NCBI GenBank assembly: GCA_964247055.1
Contig: OZ176054.1
Location: forward strand, 248,001-312,000
Origin: Paragordius varius
Taxonomy: Eukaryota; Nematomorpha
Length of the DNA stretch: 64,000 nt
Direction of reading: 5' to 3'
Part shown: positions 40,014 to 52,559 of the stretch, piece by piece
Layout: each line of letters opens with the position of its first letter
Position numbering within the stretch: position 1 is the first letter of the stretch
The notes under the pieces: generated by a model
What the model was told of the DNA's origin: nothing
Seen by the model: only the letters and a program-made list of their open reading frames with translations
The model's database searches: none
Position numbers and translations under genes: made by a program

Positions 40014-40681
40014 GGTAGCCCTATGGTAGTTCCATCATCACCCCAAATATTTTGGGGATCGGACTATAAATGTAATTTTTATGAATTTTTTAAATATTTA
40101 AAAAATTTATTTTATACGATTTTAAAAATAAAAATGGCTACCTAAAATCCAAATTTGATCAGGTGATGTCACTATAATTTTTTTTGGGTAGCCCTATGGT
40201 AGTTCCATCATCACCCCAAATATTTTCGAGATCGGAGTATAAATGTAATTTTTATGAATTTTTTAAATATTTAAAAAATTTATTTTATACGATTTTAAAA
40301 ATAAAAATGGCTACCTAAAATCCAAATTTGATCAGGTGATGTCACCATAATTTTTTTTGGGTAGCCCTATGGTAGTTCCATCATCACCCCAAATATTTTG
40401 GGGATCGGACTATAAATGTAATTTTTATGAATTTTTTAAATATTTAAAAAATTTATTTTATACGATTTTAAAAATAAAAATGGCTACCTAAAATCCAAAT
40501 TTGATCAGGTGATGTCACTATAATTTTTTTTGGGTAGCCCTATGGTAGTTCCATCATCACCCCAAATATTTTCGAGATCGGAGTATAAATGTAATTTTTA
40601 TGAATTTTTTAAATATTTAAAAAATTTATTTTATACGATTTTAAAAATAAAAATGGCTACCTAAAATCCAAATTTGATCAG
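40014..40681. repeat. A/B dimer, period 346 bp, two copies
   Basis: A type B unit followed by CACTATAA alternates with a type A unit followed by CACCATAA. The CACTATAA marks fall at 40170 and 40516, 346 bp apart. The same alternation recurs in parts of 43-45 and 51-54 kb, for example TTTTCAAGATCGG at 43639 and 43985. The second dimer runs into the 15-bp deletion that begins the trimer block. Confidence 0.75.
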
Positions 40682-42188
40682 TTTTTTTTGGGTAGCCCTA
40701 TGGTAGTTCCATCATCACCCCAAATATTTTCGAGATCGGAGTATAAATGTAATTTTTATGAATTTTTTAAATATTTAAAAAATTTATTTTATACGATTTT
40801 AAAAATAAAAATGGCTACCTAAAATCCAAATTTGATCAGGTGATGTCACCATAATTTTTTTTGGGTAGCCCTAAGGTAGTTCCATCATCACCACAAATAT
40901 TTTGGGGATCGGACTATAAATGTAACTTTTATGAATTTTTTAAATATTTAAAAAATTTATTTTATACGATTTTAAAAATAAAAATGGCTACCTAAAATCC
41001 AAATTTGATCAGGTGATGTCACCATAATTTTTTTTGGGTAGCCCTATGGTAGTTCCATCATCACCCCAAATATTTTCGAGATCGGAGTATAAATGTAATT
41101 TTTATGAATTTTTTAAATATTTAAAAAATTTATTTTATACGATTTTAAAAATAAAAATGGCTACCTAAAATCCAAATTTGATCAGTTTTTTTTGGGTAGC
41201 CCTATGGTAGTTCCATCATCACCCCAAATATTTTCGAGATCGGAGTATAAATGTAATTTTTATGAATTTTTTAAATATTTAAAAAATTTATTTTATACGA
41301 TTTTAAAAATAAAAATGGCTACCTAAAATCCAAATTTGATCAGGTGATGTCACCATAATTTTTTTTGGGTAGCCCTAAGGTAGTTCCATCATCACCACAA
41401 ATATTTTGGGGATCGGACTATAAATGTAACTTTTATGAATTTTTTAAATATTTAAAAAATTTATTTTATACGATTTTAAAAATAAAAATGGCTACCTAAA
41501 ATCCAAATTTGATCAGGTGATGTCACCATAATTTTTTTTGGGTAGCCCTATGGTAGTTCCATCATCACCCCAAATATTTTCGAGATCGGAGTATAAATGT
41601 AATTTTTATGAATTTTTTAAATATTTAAAAAATTTATTTTATACGATTTTAAAAATAAAAATGGCTACCTAAAATCCAAATTTGATCAGTTTTTTTTGGG
41701 TAGCCCTATGGTAGTTCCATCATCACCCCAAATATTTTCGAGATCGGAGTATAAATGTAATTTTTATGAATTTTTTAAATATTTAAAAAATTTATTTTAT
41801 ACGATTTTAAAAATAAAAATGGCTACCTAAAATCCAAATTTGATCAGGTGATGTCACCATAATTTTTTTTGGGTAGCCCTAAGGTAGTTCCATCATCACC
41901 ACAAATATTTTGGGGATCGGACTATAAATGTAACTTTTATGAATTTTTTAAATATTTAAAAAATTTATTTTATACGATTTTAAAAATAAAAATGGCTACC
42001 TAAAATCCAAATTTGATCAGGTGATGTCACCATAATTTTTTTTGGGTAGCCCTATGGTAGTTCCATCATCACCCCAAATATTTTCGAGATCGGAGTATAA
42101 ATGTAATTTTTATGAATTTTTTAAATATTTAAAAAATTTATTTTATACGATTTTAAAAATAAAAATGGCTACCTAAAATCCAAATTTG
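40676..42188. repeat. 504-bp trimer in three consecutive copies
   Basis: The junction GATCAGTTTTTTTTGGG is at 40676, 41180 and 41684, and CCCTAAGGTAG at about 40869, 41373 and 41877: exact 504-bp steps. Each copy has a type A unit, a B unit with CCCTAAGG, CACCACAAA and TGTAACTTTT, and a second A unit. The 504 bp is three units less a 15-bp deletion (phases 150-164) that removes GTGATGTCACCATAA and so the GGTGA-TG-TCACC dyad. At 42188 the next junction reads GAGCAGGTGATG, without the deletion, which ends the run. This is the cleanest multi-copy higher-order repeat in the window. Confidence 0.93.
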
Positions 42189-42449
42189 AGCAGGTGATGT
42201 CACCATAATTTTTTTTGCGTAGCCCTATGGTAGTTCCATCATCACCCCAAATATTTTCGAGATCGGAGTATAAATGTAATTTTTATGAATTTTTTAAATA
42301 TTTAAAAAATTTATTTTATACGATTTTAAAAATAAAAATGGCTACCTAAAATCCAAATTTGATCAGGTGATGTCACCATAATTTTTTTTGGGTAGCCCTA
42401 TGGTAGTTCCATCATCACCCCAAATATATAGGGGATCGGACTATAAATG

Positions 42450-43490
42450 TAATTTTTATGAATTTTTTAAATATTTAAAAAATTTATTTTATACAATTTT
42501 AAAAATAAAAATGGCTACCTAAAATCCAAATTTGATCAGGTGATGTCACTATAATTTTTTTTGGGTAGCCCTATGGTAGTTTCATCATCACCCCAAATAT
42601 TTTCGAGATCGGAGTATAAATGTAATTTTTATGAATTTTTTAAATATTTAAAAAATTTATTTTATACGATTTTAAAAATAAAAATGGCTACCTAAAATCC
42701 AAATTTGATCAGGTGATGTCACCATAATTTTTTTTGGGTAGCCCTATGGTAGTTCCATCATCACCCCAAACATTTTGGGGATCGGACTATAAATGTAATT
42801 TTTATGAATTTTTTAAATATTTAAAAAATTTATTTTATACGATTTTAAAAATAAAAATGGCTACCTAAAATCCAAATTTGATCAGGTGATGTCACTATAA
42901 TTTTTTTTGGGTAGCCCTATGGTAGTTCCATCATCACCCCAAATATTTTCGAGATCGGAGTATAAATGTAATTTTTATGAATTTTTTAAATATTTAAAAA
43001 ATTTATTTTATACAATTTTAAAAATAAAAATGGCTACCTAAAATCCAAATTTGATCAGGTGATGTCACTATAATTTTTTTTGGGTAGCCCTATGGTAGTT
43101 TCATCATCACCCCAAATATTTTCGAGATCGGAGTATAAATGTAATTTTTATGAATTTTTTAAATATTTAAAAAATTTATTTTATACGATTTTAAAAATAA
43201 AAATGGCTACCTAAAATCCAAATTTGATCAGGTGATGTCACCATAATTTTTTTTGGGTAGCCCTATGGTAGTTCCATCATCACCCCAAACATTTTGGGGA
43301 TCGGACTATAAATGTAATTTTTATGAATTTTTTAAATATTTAAAAAATTTATTTTATACGATTTTAAAAATAAAAATGGCTACCTAAAATCCAAATTTGA
43401 TCAGGTGATGTCACTATAATTTTTTTTGGGTAGCCCTATGGTAGTTCCATCATCACCCCAAATATTTTCGAGATCGGAGTATAAATGTAA
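42450..43490. repeat. 519-bp trimer, two copies
   Basis: ATACAATTTTAAAAAT (42491 and 43010), GGTAGTTTCATC and CCCCAAACATTTTGGGG recur 519 bp apart, exactly three units. The first copy is preceded by an unusual ATATATAGGGGATC at about 42425. A further AAACATTTTGGGG monomer near 51570 suggests a dispersed relative. Confidence 0.85.
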
Positions 43491-44311
43491 TTTTTATGAA
43501 TTTTTTAAATATTTAAAAAATTTATTTTATACGATTTTAAAAATAAAAATGGCTACCTAAAATCCAAATTTGATCAGGTGATGTCACCATAATTTTTTTT
43601 GGGTAGCCCTATGGTAGTTCCATCATCACCCCAAATATTTTCAAGATCGGAGTATAAATGTAATTTTTATGAATTTTTTAAATATTTAAAAAATTTATTT
43701 TATACGATTTTAAAAATAAAAATGGCTACCTAAAATCCAAATTTGATCAGGTGATGTCACTATAATTTTTTTTGGGTAGCCCTATGGTAGTTCCATCATC
43801 ACCCCAAATATTTTCGAGATCGGAGTATAAATGTAATTTTTATGAATTTTTTAAATATTTAAAAAATTTATTTTATACGATTTTAAAAATAAAAATGGCT
43901 ACCTAAAATCCAAATTTGATCAGGTGATGTCACCATAATTTTTTTTGGGTAGCCCTATGGTAGTTCCATCATCACCCCAAATATTTTCAAGATCGGAGTA
44001 TAAATGTAATTTTTATGAATTTTTTAAATATTTAAAAAATTTATTTTATACGATTTTAAAAATAAAAATGGCTACCTAAAATCCAAATTTGATCAGGTGA
44101 TGTCACCATAATTTTTTTTGGGTAGCCCTATGGTAGTTCCATCATCACCCCAAATATTTTGGGGATCGGACTATAAATGTAATTTTTATGAATTTTTTAA
44201 ATATTTAAAAAATTTATTTTATACGATTTTAAAAATAAAAATGGCTACCTAAAATCCAAATTTGATCAGGTGATGTCACTATAATTTTTTTTGGGTAGCC
44301 CTATGGTAGTT

Positions 44312-44342
44312 CCATCATCACCCCAAATCGAGATCGGAGTAT
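44312..44342. repeat. Monomer with a 5-bp deletion in the type-defining region
   Basis: ACCCCAAATCGAGATCGG lacks five bases of the usual CAAATATTTTCGAG stretch. It otherwise reads as a type A unit. It is a useful single-copy mark in an otherwise monotonous stretch. Confidence 0.85.
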
Positions 44343-45359
44343 AAATGTAATTTTTATGAATTTTTTAAATATTTAAAAAATTTATTTTATACGATTTTAA
44401 AAATAAAAATGGCTACCTAAAATCCAAATTTGATCAGGTGATGTCACCATAATTTTTTTTGGGTAGCCCTATGGTAGTTCCATCATCACCCCAAATATTT
44501 TGGGGATCGGACTATAAATGTAATTTTTATGAATTTTTTAAATATTTAAAAAATTTATTTTATACGATTTTAAAAATAAAAATGGCTACCTAAAATCCAA
44601 ATTTGATCAGGTGATGTCACCATAATTTTTTTTGCGTAGCCCTATGGTTGTTCCATCATCACCCCAAATATTGTCGAGATCGGAGTATAAATGTAATTTT
44701 TATGAATTTTTTAAATATTTAAAAAATTTATTATATACGATTTTAAAAATAAAAATGGCTACCTAAAATCCAAATTTGATCAGGTGATGTCACCATAATT
44801 TTTTTTGGGTAGCCCTATGGTAATTCCATCATCACCCCAAATATTTTGGGGATCGGACTATAAATGTAATTTTTATGAATTTTTTAAACATTTAAAAAAT
44901 TTATTTTATACGATTTTAAAAATAAAATTGGCTACCTAAAATCCAAATTTGATCAGGTGATGTCACTATAATTTTTTTTGGGTAGCCCTATGGTAGTTCC
45001 ATCATCACCCCAAATATTTTCGAGATCGGAGTATAAATGTAATTTTTATGAATTTTTTAAATATTTAAAAAATTTATTTTATACGATTTTAAAAATAAAA
45101 ATGGCTACCTAAAATCCAAATTTGATCAGGTGATGTCGCCATAATTTTTTTTGGGTAGCCCTATGGTAGTTCCATCATCACCCCAAATATTTTCGAGATC
45201 GGAGTATAAATGTAATATTTTTGAATTTTTTAAATATTTAAAAAATTTATTTTATACGATTTTAAAAATAAAAATGGCTACCTAAAATCCAAATTTGATC
45301 AGGTGATGTCGCCATAATTTTTTTTGCGTAGCCCTATGGTAATTCCATCATCACCCCAA

Positions 45360-45420
45360 ATATTTTGGGGATCGGACTATAAATGTAATTTTTATGAATT
45401 TATTAAACATTTAAAAAATT
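45360..45420. repeat. TTTATTAAACATTT monomer marker, repeated at 48683
   Basis: A type B unit preceded by GCGTAGCCC and GGTAATTCC has TATTAAACAT at 45401, breaking the central palindrome. The same combination recurs with the marker at 48683, 3282 bp or 19 monomers away. A simpler TTTTTTAAACATTT copy is near 44885. Confidence 0.7.
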
Positions 45421-45829
45421 TATTTTATACGATTTTAAAAATAAAAATGGCTACCTAAAATCCAAATTTGATCAGGTGATGTCGCCATAATTTTTTTTGC
45501 GTAGCCCTATGGTTGTTCCATCATCACCTCAAATATTTTGGGGATCGGACTATAAATGTAATTTTTATGAATTTTTTAAATATTTAAAAAATTTATTTTA
45601 TACGATTTTAAAAATAAATATGGCTACCTAAAATCCAAATTTGATCAGGTGATGTCACTATAATTTTTTTTGGGTAGCCCTATGGTAGCTCCATCATCAC
45701 CCCAAATATTGTCGAGATCGGAGTATAAATGTAATTTTTATGAATTTTTTAAATATTTAAAAAATTTATTTTATACGATTTTAAAAATAAAAATGGCTAC
45801 CTAAAATCCAAACTTGATCAGGTGATGTC

Positions 45830-47440
45830 ACTATAATTTTTTTTGGGTAGCCCTATGGTAGTTCCATCATCACCCCAAATATTTTGGGGATCGGACTATA
45901 AATGTAATTTTTATGAATTTTTTAAATATTTAAAAAATTTATTTTATACGATTTTAAGATAAAAATGGCTACCTAAAATCCAAATTTGATCAGGTGATGT
46001 CACTATAATTTTTTTTGGGTAGCCCTATGGTAGTTCCATCATCACCCCAAATATTTTCGAGATCGGAGTATAAATGTAATTTTATGAATTTTTTAAATAT
46101 TTAAAAAATTTATTTTATACGATTTTAAAAATAAAAATGGCTACCTAAAATCCAAATTTGATCAGGTGATGTCACCATAATTTTTTTTGCGTAGCCCTAT
46201 GGTAGTTCCATCATCACCCCAAATATTTTCGAGATCGGAGTATAAATGTAATTTTTATGAATTTTTGAAATATTTAAAAAATTTATTTTATACGATTTTA
46301 AAAATAAAAATGGCTACCTAAAATCCAAATTTGATCAGGTGATGTCACCATAATTTTTTTTGGGTAGCCCTATGGTAGTTCCATCATCACCCCAAATATT
46401 TTCGAGATCGGAATATAAATGTAATTTTTATGAATTTTTTAAATATTTAAAAAATTTATTTTATACGATTTTAAAAACACAAATGGCTACCTAAAATCCA
46501 AATTTGATCAGGTGATGTCACCATAATTTTTTTTGCGTAGCCCTATGGTAGTTCCATCATCACCCCAAATATTTTCGAGATCGGAGTATAAATGTAATTT
46601 TTATGAATTTTTTAAATATTTAAAAAATTTATTTTATACGATTTTAAAAATAAAAATGGCTACCTAAAATCCAAATTTGATCAGGTGATGTCACCATAAT
46701 TTTTTTTGGGTAGCCCTATGGTAGTTCCATCATCACCCCAAATATTTTGGGGATCGGACTATAAATGTAATTTTTATGAATTTTTTAAATATTTAAAAAA
46801 TTTATTTTATACGATTTTAAAAATAAAAATGGCTACCTAAAATCCAAATTTGATCAGGTGATGTCACCATAATTTTTTTTGGGTAGCCCTATGGTAGTTC
46901 CATCATCACCCCAAATATTTTGGGGATCGGACTATAAATGTAATTTTTATGAATTTTTTAAATATTTAAAAAATTTATTTTATACGATTTTAAAAATAAA
47001 AATGGCTACCTAAAATCCAAATTTGATCAGGTGATGTCACTATAATTTTTTTTGGGTAGCCCTATGGTAGTTCCATCATCACCCCAAATATTTTGGGGAT
47101 CGGACTATAAATGTAATTTTTATGAATTTTTTAAATATTTAAAAAATTTATTTTATACGATTTTAAGATAAAAATGGCTACCTAAAATCCAAATTTGATC
47201 AGGTGATGTCACTATAATTTTTTTTGGGTAGCCCTATGGTAGTTCCATCATCACCCCAAATATTTTCGAGATCGGAGTATAAATGTAATTTTATGAATTT
47301 TTTAAATATTTAAAAAATTTATTTTATACGATTTTAAAAATAAAAATGGCTACCTAAAATCCAAATTTGATCAGGTGATGTCACCATAATTTTTTTTGCG
47401 TAGCCCTATGGTAGTTCCATCATCACCCCAAATATTTTCG
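45830..47440. repeat. 7-monomer duplication, period 1209 bp, with lost units
   Basis: A B unit with TTTTAAGATAAAAATGG followed by an A unit with TGTAATTTTATG (one T short) occurs with the short run starting at 46081 and 47290, 1209 bp apart. The next GCGTAGCC A unit follows in both. After that the second copy goes straight to B units, so intermediate monomers, including the one with AAAAACACAAATGG, were lost or never copied. Confidence 0.8.
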
Positions 47441-50204
47441 AGATCGGAGTATAAATGTAATTTTTATGAATTTTTTAAATATTTAAAAAATTTATTTTAT
47501 ACGATTTTAAAAATAAAAATGGCTACCTAAAATCCAAATTTGATCAGGTGATGTCACCATAATTTTTTTTGGGTAGCCCTATGGTAGTTCCATCATCACC
47601 CCAAATATTTTGGGGATCGGACTATAAATGTAATTTTTATGAATTTTTTAAATATTTAAAAAATTTATTTTATACGATTTTAAAAATAAAAATGGCTACC
47701 TAAAATCCAAATTTGATCAGGTGATGTCACCATAATTTTTTTTGGGTAGCCCTATGGTAGTTCCATCATCACCCCAAATATTTTGGGGATCGGACTATAA
47801 ATGTAATTTTTATGAATTTTTTAAATATTTAAAAAATTTATTTTATACGATTTTAAAAATAAAAATGGCTACCTAAAATCCAAATTTGATCAGGTGATGT
47901 CACCATAATTTTTTTGGGTAGCCCTATGGTAGTTCCATCATCACCCCAAATATTTTGGGGATCGGACTATAAATGTAATTTTTATGAATTTTTTAAATAT
48001 TTAAAAAATTTATTTTATACGATTTTAAAAATAAAAATGGCTACCTAAAATCCAAATTTGATCAGGTGATGTCACTATAATTTTTTTTGGGTAGCCCTAT
48101 GGTAGTTCCATCATCACCCCAAATATTTTCGAGATCGGAGTATAAATGTAATTTTTATGAATTTTTTAAATATTTAAAAAATTTATTTTATAGGATTTTA
48201 AAAATAAAAATGGCTACCTAAAATTCAAATTTGATCAGGTGATGTCACCATAATTTTTTTTGGGTAGCCCTATGGTAGTTCCATCATCACCCCAAATATT
48301 TTGGGGATCGGACTATAAATGTAATATTTATGAATTTTTTAAATATTTAAAAAATTTATTTTATACGATTTTAAAAATAAAAATGGCTACCTAAAATCCA
48401 AATTTGATCAGGTGATGTCACCATAATTTTTTTTGGGTAGCCCTATGGGAGTTCCATCATCACCCCAAATATTTTGGGGATCGGACTATAAATGTAACTT
48501 TTATGAATTTTTTAAATATTTAAAAAATTTATTTTATACGATTTTAAAAATAAAAATGGCTACCTAAAATCCAAATTTGATCAGGTGATGTCGCCATAAT
48601 TTTTTTTGCGTAGCCCTATGGTAATTCCATCATCACCCCAAATATTTTGGGGATCGGACTATAAATGTAATTTTTATGAATTTATTAAACATTTAAAAAA
48701 TTTATTTTATACGATTTTAAAAATAAAAATGGCTACCTAAAATCCAAACTTGATCAGGTGATGTCACTATAATTTTTTTTGGGTAGCCCTATGGTAGTTC
48801 CATCATCACCCCAAATATTTTGGGGATCGGACTATAAATGTAATTTTTATGAATTTTTTAAATATTTAAAAAATTTATTTTATACGATTTTAAAAATAAA
48901 AATGGCTACCTAAAATCCAAATTTGATCAGGTGATGTCACCATAATTTTTTTTGGGTAGCCCTATGGTAGTTCCATCATCACCCCAAATATTTTCGAGAT
49001 CGGAGTATAAATGTAATTTTTATGAATTTTTTAAATATTTAAAAAATTTATTTTATACGATTTTAAAAATAAAAATGGCTACCTAAAATCCACATTTGAT
49101 CAGGTGATGTCACCATAATTTTTTTTGGGTAGCCCTATGGTAGTTCCATCATCACCCCAAATATTTTGGCGATCGGACTATAAATGTAATTTTTATGAAT
49201 TTTTTAAATATTTAAAAAATTTATTTTATACGATTTTAAGATAAAAATGGCTACCTAAAATCCAAATTTGATCAGGTGATGTCACTATAATTTTTTTGGG
49301 TAGCCCTATGGTAGTTCCAACATCACCCCAAATATTTTCGAGATCGGAGTATAAATTTAATTTTTATGAATTTTTTAAATATTTAAAAAATTTATTTTAT
49401 ACGATTTTAAAAATAAAAATGGCTACCTAAAATCCAAATTTGATCAGGTGATGTCACCATAATTTTTTTTGGGTAGCCATATGGTAGTTCCATCATCACC
49501 CCAAATATTTTCGAGATCGGAGTATAAATGTAATTTTTATGAATTTTTTAAATATTTAAAAAATTTATTTTATACGATTTTAAAAATAAAAATGGCTACC
49601 TAAAATCCAAATTTGATCAGGTGATGTCACCATAATTTTTTTTGCGTAGCCCTATGGTAGTTCCATCATCACCCCAAATATTTTCGAGATCGGAGTATAA
49701 ATGTAATTTTTATGAATTTTTTAAATATTTAAAAAATTTATTTTATACGATTTTAAAAATAAAAATGGCTACCTAAAATCCAAATTTGATCAGGTGATGT
49801 CACCATAATTTTTTTTGGGTAGCCCTATGGTAGTTCCATCATCACCCCAAATATTTTGGGGATCGGACTATAAATGTAATTTTTATGAATTTTTAAAATA
49901 TTTAAAAAATTTATTTTATACGATTTTAAAAATAAAAATGGCTACCTAAAATCCAAATTTGATCAGGTGATGTCACCATAATTTTTTTTGGGTAGCCCTA
50001 TGGTAGTTCCATCATCACCCCAAATATTTTGGCGATCGGACTATAAATGTAATTTTTATGAATTTTTTAAATATTTAAAAAATTTATTTAATACGATTTT
50101 AAAAATAAAAATGGCTACCTAAAATCCAAATTTGATCAGGTGATGTCACCATAATTTTTTTGGGTAGCCCTATGGTAGTTCCATCATCACCCCAAATATT
50201 TTGG

Positions 50205-50360
50205 GGATCGGACTATAGTAATTTTTATGAATTTTTTAAATATTTAAAAAATTTATTTTATACGATTTTAAAAATAAAAATGGCTACCTAAAATCCAAAT
50301 TTGATCAGGTGATGTCACTATAATTTTTTTTGGGTAGCCCTATGGTAGTCATCACCCCAA
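50205..50360. repeat. Two neighbouring monomers with private deletions
   Basis: CTATAGTAATTTTTATG at about 50212 lacks three bases of TATAAATGTAAT, including part of the TATA-like motif. The next unit has GGTAGTCATCACCCC at about 50345, five bases short. Neither recurs elsewhere that I could see. Confidence 0.8.
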
Positions 50361-50499
50361 ATATTTTCGAGATCGGAGTATAAATGTAATTTTTATGAAT
50401 TTTTTAAATATTTAAAAAATTTATTTTATACGATTTTAAAAATAAAAATGGCTACCTAAAATCCAAATTTGATCAGGTGATGTCACCATAATTTTTTTT

Positions 50500-51180
50500 G
50501 GGTAGCCCTATGGTAGTTCCATCATCAACCCAAATATTTTGGGGATCGGACTATAAATGTAATATTTATGAATTTTTTAAATATTTAAAAAATTTATTTT
50601 ATACGATTTTAAAAATAAAAATGGCTACCTAAAATCCAAATTTGATCAGGTGATGTCACCATAATTTTTTTTGGGTAGCCCTATGGTAGTTCCATCATCA
50701 CCACAAATATTTTGGGGATCGGACTATAAATGTAACTTTTATGAATTTTTTAAATATTTAAAAAATTTATTTTATACGATTTTAAAAATAAAAATGGCTA
50801 CCTAAAATCCAAATTTGATCAGGTGATGTCACCATAATTTTTTTTGGGTAGCCCTATGGTAGTTCCATCATCACCCCAAATATTTTCGAGATCGGAGTAT
50901 AAATGTAATTTTTATGAATTTTTTAAATATTTAAAAAATTTATTTTATACGATTTTAAAAATAAAAATGGCTACCTAAAATCCAAATTTGATCAGGTGAT
51001 GTCACCATAATTTTTTTTGCGTAGCCCTATGGTAGTTCCATCATCACCCCAAATATTTTCGAGATCGGAGTATAAATGTAATTTTTATGAATTTTTTAAA
51101 TATTTAAAAAATTTATTTTATACGATTTTAAAAATAAAAATGGCTACCTAAAATCCAAATTTGATCAGGTGATGTCACCA
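50500..51180. repeat. Dispersed third copy of the 692-bp tetramer
   Basis: The order B with TGTAATATTTATG (50558), B with CACCACAAA and TGTAACTTTTATGAA, A, then GCGTAGCC and A repeats the block of 38.3-39.7 kb about 11.5 kb (67 monomers) away. It has TATGAA where the tandem pair has TATAAA, so the tandem pair shares a later mutation. A partial version (AATATTTATG then TAACTTTTATG) lies near 48.3-48.5 kb. Confidence 0.78.
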
Positions 51181-52559
51181 TAATTTTTTTTGGGTAGCCC
51201 TATGGTAGTTCCATCATCACCCCAAATATTTTGGGGATCGGACTATAAATGTAATTTTTATGAATTTTTTAAATATTTAAAAAATTTATTTTATACGATT
51301 TTAAAAATAAAAATGGCTACCTAAAATCCAAATTTGATCAGGTGATGTCACTATAATTTTTTTTGGGTAGCCCTATGGTAGTTCCATCATCACCCCAAAT
51401 ATTTTCGAGATCGGAGTATAAATGTAATTTTTATGAATTTTTTAAATATTTAAAAAATTTATTTTATACGATTTTAAAAATAAAAATGGCTACCTAAAAT
51501 CCAAATTTGATCAGATGATGTCACCATAATTTTTTTTGGGTAGCCCTATGGTAGTTCCATCATCACCCCAAACATTTTGGGGATCGGACTATAAATGTAA
51601 TTTTTATGAATTTTTTAAATATTTAAAAAATTTATTTTATACGATTTTAAAAATAAAAATGGCTACCTAAAATCCAAATTTGATCAGGTGATGTCACTAT
51701 AATTTTTTTTGGGTAGCCCTATGGTAGTTCCATCATCACCCCAAATATTTTCGAGATCGGAGTATAAATGTAATTTTTATGAATTTTTTAAATATTTAAA
51801 AAATTTATTTTATACGATTTTAAAAATAAAAATGGCTACCTAAAATCCAAATTTGATCAGGTGATGTCACCATAATTTTTTTTGGGTAGCCCTATGGTAG
51901 TTCCATCATCACCCCAAATATTTTCAAGATCGGAGTATAAATGTAATTTTTATGAATTTTTTAAATATTTAAAAAATTTATTTTATACGATTTTAAAAAT
52001 AAAAATGGCTACCTAAAATCCAAATTTGATCAGGTGATGTCACCATAATTTTTTTTGGGTAGCCCTATGGTAGTTCCATCATCACCCCAAATATTTTGGG
52101 GATCGGACTATAAATGTAATTTTTATGAATTTTTTAAATATTTAAAAAATTTATTTTATACGATTTTAAAAATAAAAATGGCTACCTAAAATCCAAATTT
52201 GATCAGGTGATGTCACTATAATTTTTTTTGGGTAGCCCTATGGTAGTTCCATCATCACCCCAAATATTTTCGAGATCGGAGTATAAATGTAATTTTTATG
52301 AATTTTTTAAATATTTAAAAAATTTATTTTATACGATTTTAAAAATAAAAATGGCTACCTAAAATCCAAATTTGATCAGGTGATGTCACCATAATTTTTT
52401 TTGGGTAGCCCTATGGTAGTTCCATCATCACCCCAAATATTTTCAAGATCGGAGTATAAATGTAATTTTTATGAATTTTTTAAATATTTAAAAAATTTAT
52501 TTTATACGATTTTAAAAATAAAAATGGCTACCTAAAATCCAAATTTGATCAGGTGATGT

